Below, in pieces: positions 33,283 to 36,206 of a stretch of DNA of 36,206 nt. Position numbers and translations under genes: made by a program. The stretch comes from Acidobacteriota bacterium. Its GTDB lineage: Bacteria; Acidobacteriota; Blastocatellia; Pyrinomonadales; Pyrinomonadaceae. The DNA lies in contig JAIVJZ010000018.1 in assembly GCA_020199775.1 (NCBI GenBank), positions 1 through 36,206 on the forward strand. The letters are read 5' to 3'. Positions within the stretch are counted from its first letter, which is position 1, and each line of letters opens with the position of its first letter. The notes under the pieces are model-generated. The model did not search any database and was not told where the DNA came from. It saw nothing but the letters and a program-made list of their open reading frames with translations.

Positions 33283-34228
33283 TGTTTAGTCTCATAGAGA
33301 GATAGTGCGGATTAAGCCTAAAACGCTCCGGCTCCTTTTGCCAACACTTGCTGATGTGCTCGTAGGGCGACGGCCCCCAAAGAGTCTTGAGACGCTTAGC
33401 AAAATTACAGGCGGCGAGAAACTGCGCGAGATGCTCCTGTAGCTGCTCGTGCGTCTCATAGTGATAGCGCTTGACGGTCGCGTCCTTGATCGTGCGATTC
33501 ATCCGCTCGATCTGACCGTTAGTCCACGGATGAATGGCTTTCGTCAGCCGATGTTCGATCCCGTGTTCGGTACAGGCGCGGTCGAACAGATGCTTGAAAG
33601 CCCATTTATCCTTGAGGCGATTAGTGAACCGGATGCCATTGTCAGTGAGGACAGTGTGGATGCGATAAGGCACGGCGGCAATCAACCGGCGTAGAAACTG
33701 ATAGGCAGTGTCGCGAGTCTGGTCAGGGTGCAACTCGGCGTAAGCGAACTTCGATGTGCGGTCGATAGCGACGAACAGATAGAGCCGTCCTTGCTCGGTG
33801 TGAACCTCGGCGATGTCTGCGTGAAAGTAATCGATGGCGTAATTGGCGAACTTCTTCTGCTTCGGCTTGTCACCTTCGATCTCCGGCAGGCGGCTGATGC
33901 CGTGGCGCTGCAAACAGCGATGGAGGCTGGAGCGAGTCAAATTAGTGATACTTGCTTGCAGAGTGTAGAGGCAATCGTCGAGCGCGAGCAGCGTGCGCTG
34001 ACGAAAAGCAACAATCGTGGCCTCTTGCTCTGCGGTCAGCACGGTCGAGCATGGCTGGCGCGGTCCCATCGGAGCATCTCCGACCGTAGTGCGCTTGCGC
34101 CATTTAGCCACTGTCTTGGCGTTGAGGTCATAACGCTCGGCCAGACGGGCTATGCTTTCTTGACTATGCTGTATCGTTCGACGCAGTGCCGCAGTCGTGC
34201 CGGCGCTGCCATGTAGAATCTGTCCCAT
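33278..34228 (-). CDS. IS481-family transposase
   Basis: 316 residues. A helix-turn-helix region (about 20-55, SIARLAERYDLNAKTVAKWRKR) precedes the DDE integrase core, with D138 (HADIAEV), D196 (LTDNG) and E241 (NGQIERMNRTIK), all at proper spacing. The C-terminal TLWGPSPYEHI block is typical of the family. The enzyme appears intact. The start is ATG 34228, inside the element. The last codons run through the left terminal repeat and the stop is borrowed from the target. The element probably remains able to move. Confidence 0.92.
   Translation of the reverse strand: MGQILHGSAGTTAALRRTIQHSQESIARLAERYDLNAKTVAKWRKRTTVGDAPMGPRQPCSTVLTAEQEATIVAFRQRTLLALDDCLYTLQASITNLTRSSLHRCLQRHGISRLPEIEGDKPKQKKFANYAIDYFHADIAEVHTEQGRLYLFVAIDRTSKFAYAELHPDQTRDTAYQFLRRLIAAVPYRIHTVLTDNGIRFTNRLKDKWAFKHLFDRACTEHGIEHRLTKAIHPWTNGQIERMNRTIKDATVKRYHYETHEQLQEHLAQFLAACNFAKRLKTLWGPSPYEHISKCWQKEPERFRLNPHYLSMRLNT
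33283..33307 (+). repeat. IS481 left terminal inverted repeat
   Basis: 25 bp beginning TGTTTAGTCTCATAG. It pairs with the right repeat with five mismatches and overlaps the end of the transposase gene. Confidence 0.85.
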
Positions 34229-34262
34229 AGCGCCTCCTTGGCGGGTAATGGCAGGAAGACTA

Positions 34263-34287
34263 CACCATCACACTGTGGGACTAAACA
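34263..34287 (-). repeat. IS481 right terminal inverted repeat
   Basis: Read inward on the minus strand it begins TGTTTAGTCCCACAG, matching the left repeat at 20 of 25 positions. It lies 34 bp upstream of the transposase start. Confidence 0.85.
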
Positions 34288-34343
34288 GGCCACGCAAGCG
34301 GCTGGGCTTCAGGACGCTGCTGGAGTGCTTTAACGAATCTTAG
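34288..34343 (+). pseudogene. C-terminal scrap of an IS30-like transposase
   Basis: Directly after the right end of the IS481 element the plus strand reads PRKRLGFRTLLECFNES and a stop (TAG 34341-34343). The PRKRLGFRT pattern followed by a short helix is the usual end of IS30-family transposases. Everything upstream is missing and is replaced by the IS481 element, with no matching half on its other side. This fits the missing target duplication. Confidence 0.5.
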
Positions 34344-34573
34344 TCAGTGTTGCACTTCCAACTTGATGTCGGGGCAATTAATGGACAAGCATTGTCGTGC
34401 AACAGCCATCATTAGAATCAATCAAATTTGGACAACAATCGTACCAGCCGTTATGCTTCTGCCGCTTGGTTAAGTATTTCATAGACACCTCACAGTAGGT
34501 TAGTATAGCCCGTACCTGAGAGGCGTCCATCAATTAATTACCGCCCAAATAGGATTAGAATTTAACTTCGATC
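34344..34573. other. Intergenic region before the histidine kinase
   Basis: No gene is seen. The first 40 bp (around GTGTTGCACTT) may be the terminal repeat of the lost IS30-like element. The rest probably holds the kinase promoter; a TAGTATAGC at 34502 onward is a weak -10 candidate. Confidence 0.3.
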
Positions 34574-36206
34574 ATGGATGCTACTTCTATTTCGACACCA
34601 GACTTCCGCGCCCTGTTCGAGTCTGCCCCCGGACTGTACCTCGTCTTGGCCCCCGATCTCACCATCGTCGCGGCCAGCGAGGCTTACCTGCAAGCTACCT
34701 TTACCAAACGTGAAGAGATTCTGGGTCGGGGGATTTTCGACGTCTTCCCCGACAACCCTGACGACCCGACTGCGAGGGGCGTGGCTAACCTGCGCGCATC
34801 GCTCGAAAGGGTATTGCGGAATGGGGTGCCCGATACGATGGCGCTTCAGAAGTACGACATCCGCAGAACGGAAGAGGAGGGTGGCGGCTTCGAGGAAAGG
34901 TACTGGAGCCCGGTCAACTCGCCGGTCATCGGCGTTGATGGTCAAGTGGTTTATATCATCCACCGTGTAGAAGACGTGACGGAGTTCATCCGCCTCAAAC
35001 AACAAGGCGACGAGCAGCATCAATTTAATGAAGGTTTGCGGTCGCGGGCCGCTCAGATGGAGACAGAGGTTTACCTCCGCGCGCAGGAAGTGGCGGTGGC
35101 GAACAGAAAACTTTCCGCCGCTGTCGGCGTGCTTGAGGCAGAGGTCGCCGAACGCGAGCGCGCCCAGGCCGCGCTGCACAGGGAGGGGGAGTTCTTAGAA
35201 GCATTGTTGGAGAACGTGGAGGACGGCATCGTGGCCTGCGACGCGGAAGGCGTGCTCACGCTCTTCAACCGCGCGACGCGCGAGTTCCACGGGCTGCCCG
35301 ACGAAGCGCTGCCCGCCGAGAGTTGGGCCGAACACTACGACCTCTTCTTGGCCGACGGCGAGACGCGCATGGCGCGTGAGGAAATCCCGCTCTTCCGTGC
35401 TTTACAGGGCGAGCAGGTGCATAACGCGGAGATGGTGATTGCGCCGAAGCACGGGCCGAGGCGCAGGTTACTGGCGAGCGGGCGGGCGCTCTTTAGCGCG
35501 AATGGGGAAAAACTCGGCGCGGTCGTCGTCATGCACGATATTACAGTGCAGCGGCAAGCTGAAGAAGAGCGCGTGCATTTAATTCAAGAGCGCGAAGCAC
35601 GCAAGTCCGCCGAAGAGTCGAACAGCCTGAAAGACGAGTTTCTAGCGACACTCTCGCACGAGTTGCGCACGCCGCTGACGGCGATTCTTGGTTGGACAAG
35701 TATGTTGAACGCCGGGCGGCTTGACGATGAGACATCTGCTCGCGCCCTCAGTACGATTCATCGCAACGCCCGCTCGCAGGTTCAGCTCATCGACGACCTG
35801 CTCGACGTCTCGCGCATTATCACAGGTAAGCTGCGCCTTGAGGTGAGCACGATAGGGCTGGTGCAGGTTATCGAAGCGGCGGTTGATGCGGTGCGCCCGG
35901 CGGCGGAAGCAAAGAACATCCGCCTCCAAGTGTTACTTGACCCGCAAGTCGGGCCGATCTCCGGCGACGCCGACCGTCTGCAACAGGTGGTCTGGAACCT
36001 ACTCACCAACGCCGTCAAGTTCACGCCCAAAGGCGGGCGCGTACAAGTACGACTGGAGCGCATCAACTCTCACGTCGAGATCACGGTGAGCGATACCGGT
36101 AAAGGCATTGATGCGGAATTTCTGCCGCACGTCTTTGACCGTTTCCGGCAGGCCGATCAAAAGAGCACACGCGCGCACGGCGGGTTAGGGCTGGGGCTGT
36201 CAATCG
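34574..36206 (+). CDS. PAS-containing hybrid-type sensor histidine kinase (partial at right edge)
   Basis: At least 544 residues from ATG 34574; an in-frame TAG at 34556 rules out a longer start. No membrane segment is visible, so it should be cytoplasmic. A first PAS domain (about 10-135, ending [11 protein letters not shown]) is joined by a coiled coil (about 140-205) to a second PAS (about 210-325, ending [14 protein letters not shown]). The HisKA domain has the phosphoacceptor His362 in [12 protein letters not shown]. The HATPase has the N box ([15 protein letters not shown], about 474-488), the G1 box DTGKG (D507), FDRFRQAD and a G2 box at the edge. The order matches kinases that often carry C-terminal receiver domains, but the end lies outside the window. 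The Shine-Dalgarno is weak. Confidence 0.93.
   Translation, partial: MDATSISTPDFRALFESAPGLYLVLAPDLTIVAASEAYLQATFTKREEILGRGIFDVFPDNPDDPTARGVANLRASLERVLRNGVPDTMALQKYDIRRTEEEGGGFEERYWSPVNSPVIGVDGQVVYIIHRVEDVTEFIRLKQQGDEQHQFNEGLRSRAAQMETEVYLRAQEVAVANRKLSAAVGVLEAEVAERERAQAALHREGEFLEALLENVEDGIVACDAEGVLTLFNRATREFHGLPDEALPAESWAEHYDLFLADGETRMAREEIPLFRALQGEQVHNAEMVIAPKHGPRRRLLASGRALFSANGEKLGAVVVMHDITVQRQAEEERVHLIQEREARKSAEESNSLKDEFLATLSHELRTPLTAILGWTSMLNAGRLDDETSARALSTIHRNARSQVQLIDDLLDVSRIITGKLRLEVSTIGLVQVIEAAVDAVRPAAEAKNIRLQVLLDPQVGPISGDADRLQQVVWNLLTNAVKFTPKGGRVQVRLERINSHVEITVSDTGKGIDAEFLPHVFDRFRQADQKSTRAHGGLGLGLSI

Larger units (their letters stand above)
33283..34287 (-). mobile_element. IS481-family insertion sequence (1005 bp)
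   Basis: The ends are set by imperfect 25-bp inverted repeats matching at 20 of 25 positions, both beginning TGTTTAGTC, at 33283-33307 and 34263-34287. The size and TGT ends fit the family. No target duplication flanks it: TCTAGG on the left and GGCCAC on the right. A deletion or recombination next to the element is therefore likely. Confidence 0.88.

Overview
The window looks like chromosomal DNA of a GC-rich, Gram-negative soil-type bacterium. I infer Acidobacteriota, most likely the Blastocatellia side. The inference rests on the mix of a RedB-like/GGDEF-EAL pair, large secreted Asp-box proteins with FN3 and PKD modules, a DUF3616 protein, many lineage-specific exported proteins and frequent GTG/TTG starts behind good Shine-Dalgarno sites. 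No rRNA, tRNA or CRISPR array was seen.

Layout. 0-1.1 kb: the tail of an unknown gene, then a serine recombinase whose conserved N-terminal Arg is Cys, with three copies of a 14-bp motif upstream. 1.3-5.3 kb: minus-strand genes for a DUF3616 protein, a small protein, a membrane-anchored charged coiled-coil protein, and a secreted metallophosphoesterase with its partner. 5.9-13.2 kb: mostly plus-strand genes for exported proteins. These include two paralogous secreted proteins that carry what look like kinase catalytic motifs of the HipA/PI3K/Fam20 type, and between them a translationally coupled RedB-like thiol protein and membrane GGDEF-EAL protein. A small remnant of a GH28 polygalacturonase lies against the end of the second kinase-like gene.

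13.7-25.3 kb: two giant paralogous secreted Asp-box (sialidase-like propeller) proteins point towards each other. Between them lie a DUF1989 protein next to a GntA-type (YqcI/YcgG) heme N-hydroxylase homologue, a GT2 glycosyltransferase with a PLP-dependent decarboxylase, and a truncated UDP-glucuronate decarboxylase remnant.

25.6-34.35 kb: an accessory island, lower in GC around 27.3-30 kb. It holds an IS66-family transposase, a ParA-like ATPase overlapping a winged-helix/zinc-motif protein whose coding sequence carries 10-bp tandem iterons, a decayed second IS66 copy, a 991-residue protein with a possible caspase-like N-terminal domain and C-terminal FG-GAP-like repeats, an IS481-family element with clear inverted repeats, and an IS30-like remnant. 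Exact DnaA-box-like sites lie on both sides of the parA/winged-helix pair. I therefore read 27.3-29.7 kb as a candidate replicon core (plasmid or integrative element). From 34.6 kb a PAS-containing histidine kinase runs off the window.

The strongest candidates for something undescribed are the parA/iteron-gene module (with a ParA that lacks the catalytic Asp of the deviant Walker A' motif), the paired secreted kinase-like proteins, and the island-borne FG-GAP protein without a signal peptide.
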